Shown piece by piece: positions 22,628-35,861 of a stretch of DNA of 64,000 nucleotides. The DNA comes from Limanda limanda. Lineage: Eukaryota; Chordata; Actinopteri; Pleuronectiformes; Pleuronectidae. The stretch spans positions 7,753,856-7,817,855 of the forward strand of contig NC_083636.1 of the NCBI RefSeq assembly GCF_963576545.1, written 5' to 3'. Each line of letters begins with the position of its first letter. The stretch's first letter is position 1. The position numbers were made by a program, and so were the translations under genes. The notes below the pieces were generated by a model. The model was not told the DNA's origin. It saw nothing but the letters and a program-made list of their open reading frames with translations, and did not search any database.

Positions 22628-25600
22628 AGAACTACCAAAAACTGGTGCCCATGGACATGATGGCAAAAATAAGGAAAACGGGACTGGGTGGAGTTAAGCC
22701 TCGATCTGATAGAATACATTCAAATCCAAAGTTTTTCTAACTGGAGGTCAGTTATGGCTGTATAGTCTCGTAAAGATAATACCTTCCAATTAAGTTATAT
22801 CTGTGTGACACCAAGATTTCACAAAAACTACGACACAGATTTCCAAGAAAGTTGGCCCAAGGTAGCTCTATTTGTAGGGAGAGACTTTGGACCTTCATCT
22901 TAGACGGCTCACTCCACCACATCAACGAAACACCAAATGAGGGAATAAGGTTTGGAAGACTGATATTCATCCCTCCAGTGAACATCAGCGACTTGCACAA
23001 TATAATTGACGTGGCCCAACGCTGTGATATTGGTTCCTCCTTTAATTTGTCTCTTGCTCTTATTTTTTGAATTTCATCCGGTATGTGCAGCTGCTGTCCC
23101 TGCACAATTTGAAATGGTGATTTGAATCAAATGAAATATCCACAACTAACTATTAGACACACATGTAACACGTAGGCGTGAATAAGTTTGAGCAACAGCA
23201 TTTTTTTACAAGGTGTTATCTATCCCCAGTATTCAAATGCCGGTGTAATGAGCTGCTTCATTGCTTTTCACACCATGGTTCTCTTCGTTGCCATGGTCAT
23301 GGAATGGACATGTGTTTAAAAACCAGGCACTTACATGAGTGCAGTGTTCACCCTGAGTTTGACCACTTACCTTCACCTTCACATGAGTGCTTTTTTGTTT
23401 TTTATAGTCCGGCTCAATGGAGGGTTTGTTATGTGTGATTGTGTCCCTGCCCTGTTGGACCGTGCTGTTGTCGTGATGCCGGCACATCCCCAGAACTAAG
23501 CCATCACAATAATTAGTAAACCGTTAAAATAACCAATAACAATCATGTGCCTCGCGGTGCAACCTTTAACTGTTCCGACGCCCGTCCCTGGGGTTTGTGG
23601 GATCAGAGCTTGTTGTGATGAGGTATTGAGCTGGGTGCGGGGAAGGGAGGGGGGGGGTGTATTGTCTTTGAAGAGGCACAGCAAATAAAGTGTTATACCA
23701 GCTAAGAATCTCTTATTCTTCCTGTGTCTCATCCGCATGTAATCCAACACGATGCTGTGAGGGATGTTTCACGGAGCTCAGGGGAGCGCTGATCCATCTC
23801 GGTGCTAATTAGAGACGTCTCAGTTTTATTGGCGTAAGAAGGAGCGGATACTGTTCATAACGTCAGCTCGGGGGCCGGCGTACGTGCTCGGGGATCTATT
23901 CCTCATCAAATTTCCGATAACTAAATATAGCGATAACACTCCTGCGGCCAGTGTTAATGACATTAATGGGTGCAACAGCGATATATCAGCGCAGCACCTA
24001 TAATAACAGTAAAGATTGTCCTCGGGGGGTGTTTCAACATTTATGCAGCAGTTACCGGTGCATGTGTTCTGAATGAATTTTTTCCTTAAAACCATGTGCG
24101 TGGCAACCATCTGCATTGTGAACACGTCTGCGGCAATTACAGTGCTTGGGTGACCCCACAGCACTTGTTGATTAAATAGAGTGATGCCTCATACTTATTC
24201 TAAACATTTTATTTTCCATTTCAGCTTTTTGCATAACTTGTTGCTACACCATCTGATAGAAATTGATTTTTGATAGTATTTCCTGTTCTAATCCCTGCGG
24301 TAATTTGCTTTTTTAAAGATGTGTTTAATTCTGACTTAAACGCTAAAAAGTTTCAGAGAGGCATCTTTACCTCACCCACGCTCAGAGTAGTCTGACGGGA
24401 GAATACTAAAAAAACATCTGTCTTTGTGTTGCAACGACTGAATTGAAAAAAAAATTCATTCATCTAATTAAATAAATCCAAACATTTCATAAAGAGGCTG
24501 AAAAAGGAGCAGCAGTTTTGGACAGTTTGTTGAAACTGCTGCAACATAAGCGCATAAAACTTTTCAAGTAATTACCCCAAATTTATCTCCGTTATAGCAG
24601 TCAACACTATGCATATAGTATAAATAGGAGAATGTGTCATTCCATGCAACAGATGTTTATGAACTTGGATGGATGGATAGAATTAAGACTTTGACAGTGT
24701 AGGTTGTATAAGCTGCTGTTTGGTTTTATTCTGGTCACATCTCACAGTATAGACTAAGCAAAGTTCCAGAGAGTTCTCAGGCTTCACTCAAAAGGATTCC
24801 AGCACACGGCAGAGAGGAGGCTTCTGTGAATCAACACTTCTAAAAGGTGTGGGCTGTACTATACCAGCAGAAGTATATAAATAATTCCAGTACTGCGTGT
24901 GTCTTGTTTGTCGTTTGATGGCTTGATGAATGCATCAGATGGATTTGCTATTGCTGGATGTGAGGTGCATCCATAAAAAAAGCATTCATTGTGTATATCA
25001 CGCATATATTGAAAGATCACTGCGGCATTGCATTGAGGAAAACAAATTACATGAACAGATGAAACCTTTCTTGATAGTTGGCACATTTGCAAATTACATT
25101 TTCTTTTTGCCAACACCCTTCCTCCTTCGCGTTTTGGAAGACTCCATATTAGAGCGATTTGCATTCACATCTGTAATTCTCTCTCCGACATGTAATTCTG
25201 ACAAGTCCTTTTGTTATATGAAACGATTAAATGAAATTAAAGTACAAAGCTGTTGATGAAATCAATGGTTTCCAGTAGGTCTGTGTAATGATATTTCTTT
25301 CCCAGAGAATCGATGAGCTCCATTCCCCTGGTGGACTGTGTAATTACAAAACCCTCATTATATTATGAAACTATACAGCATATGGTGTGAGGAGGAGATT
25401 CTTTTGATGTGCTCTTGTAATGACTGCAGCAAGAAACAAAAAAAAGAGAAAGAGAGACTTGCCTGCTTGTACTTCATTTAAATCTCTTGAAAGAAATCAA
25501 AGGTTCGAAGGCGAGATTTTCTGTTTTCAGCTCCCGACTCCTCTGAAGCGACTCGGCCTGGGAGTCCAGGAATGACCCTGGAAATGTGTTTAGACACGCC

Positions 25601-28354
25601 AAGGCCGGTGGTGTCACAGACTTTTTATTCACGAAGAATGTTAATCATTTCGCCAAAAGATCCCTGTGGTACAGGGCTTGATGTTAGAGGGAAGCGCTCA
25701 CTCGTCGTAGAACATGAGAGAGAAGCTTTCTGCATCTGAAACAAACCCTCGATTACACCATCACCTCTGGTGTGGAAACATTTTTCTTTTTCATGTAATT
25801 TCCCAAAAGAGAAGCCTTTCCTTTAAAAACGAGTAGTGTCAGCATTGCAACTAGAAAAGCAGGGGAAATCCTCAGCAGTAATCTGGCTTTACCGCTTGGT
25901 AAACTGTGGGTTGAGATCCACATTGACTTACAGGCTTGTTGCTGGTGGGTCCCTTTACGACAAGGATATGAAATTTTTTAATAAGCCTGTTTCGCGGAGC
26001 AATGAAAGCTAATTTCTCTCTGGGGTCTTCAGCTAAAAAACATTTAAGAACCTCTCATCTGAACTTGAGCATTATGTGTAATATTGAGAAACGTGTTGGT
26101 GATGATCTGATGAAGCAGGTTTTCATTCATTGGACAATTTATTTATTTCTTACAGTTCTTTGTAGGCTCGGTATTTAAACCCGGCAGCATCTGAAAGAGC
26201 AACTAATGTGTTTCTGTAGAAATGCAGGGAATATTTACACTTCACTTTCTCCAAATCATGATTTGTAATGACGTCATACTCTCAACTCTTACACTGAAAG
26301 AGCTGCTTAAATGTTACACACCAACATTTCTATGAAAAATATTTCTGTTTTGCGTCGCCAGCTTTTTCTTACATCATCAGCTACCCCATGCAATGTATTC
26401 TGGGATATGTTGGCCCAATAACGAGCACCTTATTGGATCTTGTGTCAGCTTAGTTGCACGGCTGTGACGCAATCAGTCTTCAAATGCACCACTGAATTGG
26501 AACACAGCTATAGACTGTTTATAAAACTGGGGAACGTTGTTCCTCCCCAAAAGTTAAGCCAAATCAACTTGATCGCCACCTGGTGGCTGGTTGCAATATA
26601 GCTCATAAACCCTGCCTTCCTGTTAGTGGATGAGACATGGGACCTAGTCATTTGATGTTCTGACATATAGTAGCTTTAATTTAACAGTCTAACCTCTAAT
26701 GTAGAAAATTGTAAAATAAAGTGACAGCGTTTCTGTGATGAATCATCAACTAGTAAACCTGGAACCCTTTCTGGGGAAGCAGGCTGCACCAATTCCCTTT
26801 AGTGGGCAAACCAAAACATACAAGTCCTCATCCACAGGGTTCTTTCATTATTTCAATGAATAAAGAACAAGGACCCAGAAGGGGTCAATGTCAGAGTAAC
26901 AGATAGGACTCTTGCTCTGAAAGGCAGGGTGTGGAAAACAACAGCAACAATTCACACATTTTAACAAGAAACTACAAAGAAGGGATACATGGCTGTGCGC
27001 ATCAAAGTAAATTGACCATTTTACCTGCTGTTTTACATCAAAACGTTTCACTTCTGGACGCTGCGTGATTTCACCCACTGTGACAATGGGAGTCTGGACA
27101 TGCTTTCTTTTTTGAAGTGCTGAAATCCAACTTTAGCTGTTGATTTGGTAACTTCAGCTTACTCTCCGAAGGGACGACTCTGTAAAGAGCCCTTGTCAGT
27201 ACGTGGAAATCACTCTCACAAACCTTTCATCTTATTGACTGTTCTCGGTGGTCCTGGGAAGTTCAGTGGGCAAATTTGCAATTTGGACGAGCAGTATCTT
27301 AAATATTTATAAAAACTGAATACATAGGTGACTACTGCTCTAATATCAAACTGAGACACAGACTCACTGCACAGGTGCTGACCTATGTCATGGCAACAAC
27401 CTTTAAATACAAAATTCAAACGTATAGAATTCACAAACTTAAACGTAAAAAGCTAATTCAGTTTCATTTAATGAAAAACACATAACTGAAAACCTTCAGT
27501 TGTGGCAGAACCACAACTAGCAAGCGTTGCCAGCTGAATCAACGCCTCTGACACCATATCAACAAAACCTAATTCAACACAATAAGCTTTATAACAGGAG
27601 ACCTTACTGCAGGGCTGCTGCAGATAACTTGATTCCTTTAAGACTATTCCCTCAGCACTTTGTTCGATAATTAAAAGCAGTAAGAAAATGAAGCACATAT
27701 TTATTGATGTATATACACTACAACTGTTTGGAATGGGGAGCACTGTCACATGTGAATTAGTGTCCTCTTTTTCAGATTTAATGTTTTTGATATTATGATA
27801 TGTGGGATATGGTGTGTACCTGGATCACAACAGTATCAGGGCTGTTGTTCTGAAGATAAATTACCTTTTCTGCCTTTTCAGACAATTTTTATTTGTTTAT
27901 TTGAAGATTAGATTTTGTTTAGGTTTTCCATTGGATAAATAAAATGATTATCTTGTATGCATTTATTAAGATACCTTAATTAGTAAAATATATTGAAATA
28001 AATCAGCCTTTAACCTAATATAAACAGCCCCAGTGATAGTTCAGTAGCTTTGGTCCTAACATACATCAGCTGCCTGTTATTTCTACTTGCAGCAAATTTG
28101 GGATAATTTATAGATGGACTGTATGTGATGGGCAACTGAGGCTACATCCACATTATTACGTTATTATGTGGGTTTTAACTGAAAGAGAGCCAAAACGCTT
28201 AAATATGTACAGATCCTTTCATCTTGAAAACGACTTTCTCAAATGACAACGAATCTATATGGACGTAGCCTGAAACCCATAGAGCCACACTGCTAGCAGG
28301 GCTTAAAAACTGTTCACCGTGTGGAAACTTAAAGTGTTAAAAAGACACAAGGTT
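22628..28354. other. non-coding DNA downstream of tafa2
   Basis: No gene is recognised, although a 117-codon ORF (22752-23105, minus) and a 108-codon ORF (24930-25256, plus) occur; neither shows a domain. A G-rich tract lies near 23650. Segments at about 23790-24030 and 25260-25400 look like slowly evolving regulatory sequence. A dispersed repeat copy is at 26510-26690. Confidence 0.45.
26510..26690 (+). mobile_element. dispersed fish repeat (TGGTGGCTGGCT family), copy 2
   Basis: CGCCACCTGGTGGCTGGTTG, then AATATAGCTCATAAACCCTG, TTAGTGGATGAGACATGGG and an upstream CCTCCCCAAAAGTTAAGCC, correspond in order to copy 1 (19600-19770) and to the reverse complement of copy 3 (43573-43975). The flanking repeat boundaries are unclear. 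Confidence 0.75.
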
Positions 28355-29565
28355 TTGGTTACACAACCATAGTTTATTACTGATATCATCACTTACACAG
28401 ACAAAAGAAGTGTTCAGCGATACCTACTTAAAGGTGATCAGCAAATCATACTTGAGTAACTAGTTGAAAACCGTTTTGGGATCGTTGTTATGGAATCCGA
28501 ACTCGAGCTGTGACTTAAAAACACAAAATCTGATAAAAGTGGCAGGAAATGGCAGAGTGATTTTCAGAGAAAACATGAACCAAGAGCGGATCCAACTTTC
28601 TGACCGTTAACAGCTTGTTGGTCTGATCAGTTTGTGCTGTAACTGAGAATTTGGTCAGTGAAATCAGATTTGGCTCTTCAAGCCTGAAATTCCTGAACTG
28701 CCAGACCTTGTACTAGGGTTCGGCCGGACGTTCAGGGTGATCGTGTTGTTCTCATTATACTTTAAACAAGCCAAGTTATCCATCCAAGCGGAAGCATCCA
28801 AAATACGCTAATGAACAGAAATGTGCTATAACATTTAGTCGATACTAGATATCAAACAAAAGCCTGGTACACTACTAAGTCGCTCAACGACTCAACTGGT
28901 AGTGAGAGTGAAGAGCGCTCACACTGCAGCAACTTCTGGAGACTGAAATGTCCTAGAAAAAAACTGCAAACAGACCCTCTTCCCCAAAAAAGAATCATGG
29001 ACCGTTCATCTTATAAGCAAAATTTGAAGGATTCCTGTTGACTGAGATTTGCAGCTCTTTTATAGCACTCGTGTACTTCAGCTGTCCTTGTGCGGTACAT
29101 TGATGAATGTGGTTTTTTGTTTGAGAATCACCCTGAATATCTGCTGCCTCGCCACATGTTTTCATCTTCATTTGAAAATACAGTTTGCTGGATATGAAAG
29201 TCATAACTGACTGATGAAACAAAATCACAATCTGTATGAAGATTTGCTTTCAACAAACCAACTGCTGTTCACCCCCGTCAACTTGTGATGGAAATTCCCC
29301 TATAAAGAACTTAGTAATCTACAAATTAACACATAAGCAAAGTTCACCTTTTGTATTCCACTACGAGCAGTTACAATGTCAGAGAATAAATCCTGTTGTC
29401 CGTTAAGGCTAGTCCTCCAAAAAGAAGTGTTGAATGATCAGTACTTTTTTAGAATCTACTCCTCTGTTTCATGTCCATTGAGTTCAAGAAGAAGCATTCA
29501 GAGTTTTCCAAGGATTAACTGCAGTCCAGAAGAAAGAGTCTCTATATACACAAAGGTCCTCAGCA
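28355..29565 (-). other. tafa2: possible tafa2 3' UTR and polyadenylation region
   Basis: If the terminal exon at 29616 is right, the 3' UTR runs toward lower coordinates. The first clear minus-strand AATAAA is at 28378-28373. A GT-rich stretch (GGTTGTGTAACC) follows at about 28366-28355, where a downstream element would be expected. The interval is free of obvious low-complexity sequence or recognised repeats, unlike its surroundings. The extent depends entirely on the tentative terminal exon. Confidence 0.3.
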
Positions 29566-29616
29566 TTATTCATTTCTCCTCCGATGATCCACCAGAGACC
29601 AGAACCGTTGATTCAC
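29566..29616 (-). CDS. tafa2: candidate tafa2 terminal coding exon
   Basis: The previous exon ends in phase 0 and needs a short final exon starting with GTN (Val). The best acceptor I see downstream is a long pyrimidine tract ending CTCTTCTTTCACAG at 29617. Reading on in phase gives VNQRFWSLVDHRRRNE and then TAA at 29568-29566. GTG AAT CAA resembles a diverged copy of the mammalian Val-Thr-His ending, but with the stop codon lost and 13 further residues, giving a predicted protein of 144 residues rather than 131. This call is inference: it rests on splice-site quality and frame, not on recognised protein similarity. Weaker alternatives that stop quickly are AG|GTGACCTGA near 33905, AG|GTTAGCTACTAA near 30225, AG|GTGTTTGACTGA near 30582 and AG|GTGACCAGA near 30131. 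Confidence 0.42.
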   Translation of the reverse strand: MNQRFWSLVDHRRRNE

Positions 29617-31395
29617 CTGTGAAAGAAGAGACTGGTGTTAAAAGGAAATCAAAGCTGCGACAGTAAACCCGACCCATCTTATATAAAATGTACCTAATAA
29701 ATATATATGTATTTTGTTTGAATAACACATCACATTTTCTGATATATTCTACAGATATGTATATCAGTGGTACAACACAAGGATATAAAAGAATAGATAG
29801 ATACCTTGGATCATCATTACATGAATACAACTCAACATTATCAACAAAAACATCCAAAGTGTGAGACTCCCGTCAACACTGATTGAATGTCAAAGATGTT
29901 GTCAAATCAACTACAAAATAAGATCCATTATTCAACAGTGAGACTTCTTTTCACTCTTGCAGTTTATTTTTTGAGTGGAAAAATGTGACTAAAGATTTGA
30001 TATGTTTTTGCCACTTTCACTCAGTGGAAAAAATCCATCAACACAGCACTGATATCACTTTCGGTCTTTATACAGATTTAACGGATACGGACCAACATTA
30101 GCATTTATTAGAAGTTGTGTTTCTGGTCACCTGACCAATGATAGTCCAATATTCAATCTCCTTTTTGCTACTTTTTTGTTCTCTACCAGCTACTGAGGAA
30201 ACTCTTTAGTAGCTAACCTGCTTACACTTAAACGAAAAGGAGTAAGGCTTTTCAAAGTGAACAAAAAAATGTTTATTTCGGTTTCTCTCACACTTCAAGT
30301 AATGTTAACATATTATATTTAGTAATTTTATCCATTGACAAGATAAAACCATTGTGTGTGCATACTTAAGGTTCATCCTCTGGGTACCATGTAAGGCTGT
30401 TCATTAGCACATGATGCTAGCTGTAAAATGGAAAAATTTGCCATGGAATGAATTCATCATCTTCAAAAGACAACGATTCTGGTTAAATTCTGTGAAGATT
30501 TTGTTTTGTATTTGAGAGGAATCTAATCAGCTCATTAAAAAGAAGCAAACATCTGATTCTTCACAAAATCTACACAGGTCAAAGTCAGTCAAACACCTGT
30601 GGGATTCTTTCAGATTCCAGTATCTAATAAAAGGCTTCTATTGGCCTGAACTAGCATATTGATTGATTTGTTATAATATTGTATTTGGGATAAAGGAGGC
30701 TGCAGTCTGGGTTTGTGTTCCACACTGATGTTTCTCTCTCTGAGTTCGATGCTGTCAGACACTCTGAAGACCTCCATTCTCCTTGAGATTAAATTGCCTG
30801 TCATGAAACTCAGTGGCTGACTGGCAGCTCCTCTGCTCCTCTAAAAAGTACATTCTGGAAAAGACTCTCGAGGAACATAACATAACAACCTTCATAACGA
30901 CGTCCCCTATCGATTCCGACTGTCAGACGCCATGTATGTTTGACGGACTGAGGGAAGCCGGCACCGAACTTGTAAGGCTCCATTATCGCCGCTGAACTTT
31001 TGATGGGCAACAGACAGCCCCGACAGTCTGGTTAGATTAATTCGAAAATGGCTAATTTGATAGTGAACTCGGCAGAGCAGAGGCGCGGCACTCAATTATG
31101 CCGGAAAGCAAAACAATCCAAAAGCCATCAGGCCATCACTTGACAAGAAAACCTGCATAATCATATCAAACACAGGGTAAAGAGTTTCCATAAATTCAGT
31201 TTGTGGGTAGCTGAACATTCTGCAAGGAATTTCCCCCTTTGCAGAGTCTTTAACTTTCCGGGCCGTCACTGTGATTAATGTGCCACTAATTTGAGAATAA
31301 TTCCACACTGAAACAACAATGAGCCTAGCGGGTTGTTGTCAGAAGAGAAAACGTCCCTTGCGTCTTCAGAGATGGATATACACCGGGTCTCACTT

Positions 31396-31420
31396 TGTGT
31401 GTGTGTGTGGGGGGGGGGGG
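31396..31420. repeat. TG microsatellite plus G-tract
   Basis: About seven TG units run directly into 12 G residues. Confidence 0.95.
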
Positions 31421-32520
31421 TGTCATTAGTAGTATTTGAGTGACTGAAACAATGCTAAAAATGCTGACAGGAAATGTTCAGCGGGTATGGCGTTGGTTTA
31501 ATTGGTGGCTGAAAAGTGCTAATTTAACTGGCAAAGGATTCTTTTCCATTTAGAGCGTGAAGTAAGGTTGGCTGAAAGATTTAACACAGCAGGTGCACGG
31601 GCTTGTGTACGTATAATTCAGCCGTGTAATTGGCACACTGCAGTGTCCTTCTCCGCAATATGTTTTGTGTTGTAACTACCAGGACTGGGATTCTCACAAA
31701 ACGGCCATTTTAAAGCTGCTCTAGGCAAGACTTTTCATCAGCAAAAACAGAAAGCCAGGACAAGGCCAACCCACCTCCACCCAAATTAACTTTGACCGTC
31801 GGAGCAAATTGGGGATTATCAGCATAAATCAAAACTCAATCAATGGGTGTTATTGAGACAAATTCTTCGAAGAGGTGTTGCTCCGCATCAATTTGAACGG
31901 TAGCTTAGGAATTAAGAGAAGGGCGGATGGATGGGAGGAGAAAATATTCAGTATTCATCTGTCATCCACACCTAAAACAAAAACCTGCATCTGATACAAA
32001 CGCACAGAGAAGCAAACTGAGCTCTGAGAGGCGCTGGCTGACTCTGGCTGTTTGCTCTAAATATTCACAGAACAAGAACACCTTCACTGCCCCAAGTGGC
32101 AACAAGAGTTCACACTCCTTTTTTTTTCTCTCACAGATTCACTTGCCAGAATGTCTGCAACATGACACCATTTGGCTAAAGAAGCAGATTGAATAACGAA
32201 TGGTTCTCACATCAAAGCTTTTTTCTCTTTTTTTAATCTTTTTAAGTAGTTCGGAGCGATTGTTATTATTTTTACCCAGTTCTGACTGAAGCTTCACAGC
32301 GTAAAATGACAGCAACAACATCGATTCTGCTGTTGTGTTGTTTAGTGTGATAATTCCAATGCAGTATCTCTGGCCAGAGATTAAAAAAAGAAACATTTAT
32401 CTGAAAGACCAGAGTCAATTTCATGTTGTGTGGTTCAGTGACACAGACTCTTCTGTAGAGAAATGGTGTAACTGTTAGTGTATTGAAAGTTTCAGGAGTT
32501 CAAAAGTCTTGAAAATAGAC

Positions 32521-32600
32521 TGTAAAGCTGCTTTCAGATATGCACTGAACTCTGGAAATGCTCCACAGTTTTTATGTGTGAACGCATATACCCAAGTTAG
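32521..32600 (+). mobile_element. MITE terminal fragment
   Basis: TGTAAAGCTGCTTTCAGATA matches the left end of the element at 54882 (GTAAAGCTGCTTTCAGTCAG), and both are followed by TGTGTGAACG downstream. It appears to be a solitary, diverged left end. Confidence 0.5.
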
Positions 32601-33591
32601 AGCCTCCGGACTTTCTGCAGACTCTCTCCGCCTGGCCCCATGTCAGCTGATCGTACATGGGTCAAACCAAAGATTTATAGCACACGTCAAATACATTTTT
32701 CTCATAGATTATTTCTGCCCTTTTAGGTAGTTATCACACTGATGTATATTCAAGTTATTTTCTCAGTTAGTTTAGTTTGAATTTGTTATTTGATGATATT
32801 TAACGTCACGATTAACACTGGCTCGCAATTGGTTGAGCACTCGTATCAGACCTTGTTACCACAGTTCCATCACCCAATAACTAAAGGCGGACTCCTATCT
32901 CCTCCTATCTGGGAGATTTGGGCTGCATTTCTGCATTGTGGGAGGAAGCAGCTATGTTATGGCTGCCTTTAAATGCTAAAAGTTTGCTGACTTTTAAATC
33001 TTTTGTACTTGTCACAGATAAATATCTTGATAGTTTACAAATAACAAGCTACTGACCTGGGAGCATCTGTAAAATGAGCTTCACTTGTAGTAGCTGTTTT
33101 CCTAATCATATGAGATCTTTTTCTGCTGCTCATGACATTGTTCAGTATGTAGCTACAAATTCTGCACATTGATATGTTTTTTAACTGTCAGCAAAGAAAA
33201 GATTGAAGATCTTTGAGTTTTGAGGATGTTGAAAATTAGGCCAAGTTGAGCAGGATGCTGAGGACTTGATTCATCAAGTTAATGTAATTCTGGACTCAGT
33301 TTTGACAAAATAACACTGAACAGCAACTCTAACTTCTATAATGAAATCTTCTCAGATGAATTTAATCTAAACATTCTGCAATGGTGAGAAGGAGACATTT
33401 CTGTGTGTTGCAGCGTCAGTTTGTTATTGTTGGATTACATGAAATCCACTGAGAGTGGAATTTCAAAATGTCAGAATCTGGCAGGTCCCATTGGGGCCAG
33501 CCACTGTGGCAGAGACAGCTCTGTCCCCAGGTCAGGAACAATGACACAAATGAATGATCTGAAAGCACAATTCTTCTCTTGGGTCGTCACT

Positions 33592-33608
33592 CCCCCCCCC
33601 CCCCCCCC
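33592..33608. repeat. 17-base C homopolymer
   Basis: An uninterrupted C run lies in the last tafa2 intron. The length is likely polymorphic and prone to sequencing error. Confidence 0.95.
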
Positions 33609-35162
33609 TTCTATTGAAGTAATCTGCACGATGCTTATAAACACCTCACTTAAAAAATCATCCTGTGTGCAGAACAAAAACTTTTGTGAGAATTGTTTTT
33701 CTCCTTCAAACTAAGAGACACTCTCGACTTCCTTCTGCTCAAACTGCACCGTGAGTCTGCAGGGTGAGCAGGGACTGAACAGGGAAGTTCAAACAACATG
33801 TGGTAAACAGCGGTGCACTTACTACCATTAGATTTGTATTCAGTCTCATCCCTCTGATATAAAGCAACACGCACTCCAACCCCGTGTGCAGTCTATTCAG
33901 GTCACCTTCCAGGATTTGTGTTTACAAATCCAAAAAGACACAGTTTTAAATGTTAGCTCTCGCCGCCATTCAGATGCCGCACGTGTACAAAAGCTAACAC
34001 CGAAGCTCAGCTTGCATGGCACACACTGTTCATCACTTGGAGATTTGCTCCAAAGTGAAAAAATCTATTCCCCACTGTGTCCTGGGCTTTGTAGTGGCCT
34101 GCATTGTTTACTCTTTGAATTCTCAAGGTGCTTTCAGTCCGTTTGAATGCATTTTTGATACAGAGCGATGGAGGTCAGTATAGCTGGGGGTTCCAGGTTT
34201 ATGTTGTGCTGTTCTCCCAAAAGAGGGGAAGAAGAAAGCGTGACCGGGGGGGTCACTGCTTCAGGCAGCCTGCAGAAAGACTGGAAACTCAGGAAACTTG
34301 TTTCTCTGGCTGAGTTCAAAGGTGCGCGAGAGGAATCCTCTGGGTAATGCTGATGCTTTGAACAGGTTGTTGTTGTCTCTTTGGATCATACACCTCGACT
34401 CACACTTACCTCTCTCTCTCAGGTGGAGTTACACTACTGGGAAATGTGTTTAATAAAATCATTTGACACGTCTTTTTCCGTGAAAATTTGATAATATTCT
34501 ATTTTCACAATTAAGAAATTATGAGACATAATGATCCCTGTTTTGAATGTTTTTCAATTTGACATTAGGTTCATAATACATTATTCAAAGTAAAATAAAA
34601 CAGTAAAATAGATCTTTACCTGGACTCTGCTGTGAAGCATCTGTTGTTACCAGAGCTGCTCTTTGTCCGCAGAAATCTTTCCAGTCATCCATTTCACAAG
34701 AGACAACAAAAAACACAAAAATATATATTTAGCTTTTATACTTTCAGGTCTTATTAAGACCTGATAATTACCCAGGTCTATTTCCAGATGTTTCCGACAT
34801 TCAGGCTTGTCTAAGAGGCTTCGTCTGCTAAAAGAAAGAATTATATATAAATCATTTTGAGGTCCCGACAAGTCCCTGAATCAATAGCCTCAGGCTCCAG
34901 GCTCCCGGCTCCAGGCAGGTGTGGTGCGGGCAGCTTAAATAATTAAGTACATGGAGAGAGGCAGAACTGAAGTCCACCAGTCGTCATAACAGAGTGGAGG
35001 ATATGGGCATCGTGTTACAATGTTAAAAGCACGTAATTGGAGTGAGTAATTGGCCAGTTTGGGTGCTCGAAGGGGCCTGAAAGTGCGAAGCAGACATGGC
35101 AGCCCATTGATTACAAGCCCCTGGGGGGTCCAAGCAGCGCCTGCCAACATTAGCTGTTTTTA

Positions 35163-35474
<312 letters not shown>

Positions 35475-35861
35475 TCAGGCCAGTGTTCACTTCATGAACT
35501 AATAAAACGTATTCCAATAGATGTCAACAAATAAAACCTAAAAGAAATCGTGAAAGAAAAAACGAATCATTGTTGTCATTCAAAGTCATGTTCCAAGACC
35601 TGATCCTACACCCCAATTTATCTCTAACACTGCATCTCTGCTAACGAAGCCACAGTGTTTCCCATTTACTTTCTACACTGTGGCAACCCGCCATATTCTA
35701 ATTTTTTCCACCACATTTTTATAATAAACCAAAACATTTGTAACGCTCCTCATAATAACATAGGACATCTCTTACTTGGAGGTACAGGTCTACAGGCCAC
35801 TTGCAATATATTGAACGAAGATTTAGCTTAAAAATCATGATTGCACACATGTCTGTCTTTA

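Noticed and set aside
24930..25256. 108-codon ORF
   Set aside because: The translation has no recognisable family, and an overlapping minus-strand ORF of 101 codons covers the same bases. It is probably AT-rich non-coding DNA.
30102..30131. Alternative tafa2 terminal exon GTG ACC AGA (Val-Thr-Arg...)
   Set aside because: It begins with Val-Thr-Arg as in other TAFA proteins but does not stop there, and the acceptor region has little pyrimidine content.
33897..33905. Alternative tafa2 terminal exon GTG ACC TGA (Val-Thr-stop)
   Set aside because: The length would fit the family, but the acceptor (AATCCTGGAAG) lacks a pyrimidine tract. It is kept only as an alternative to the 29616 exon.
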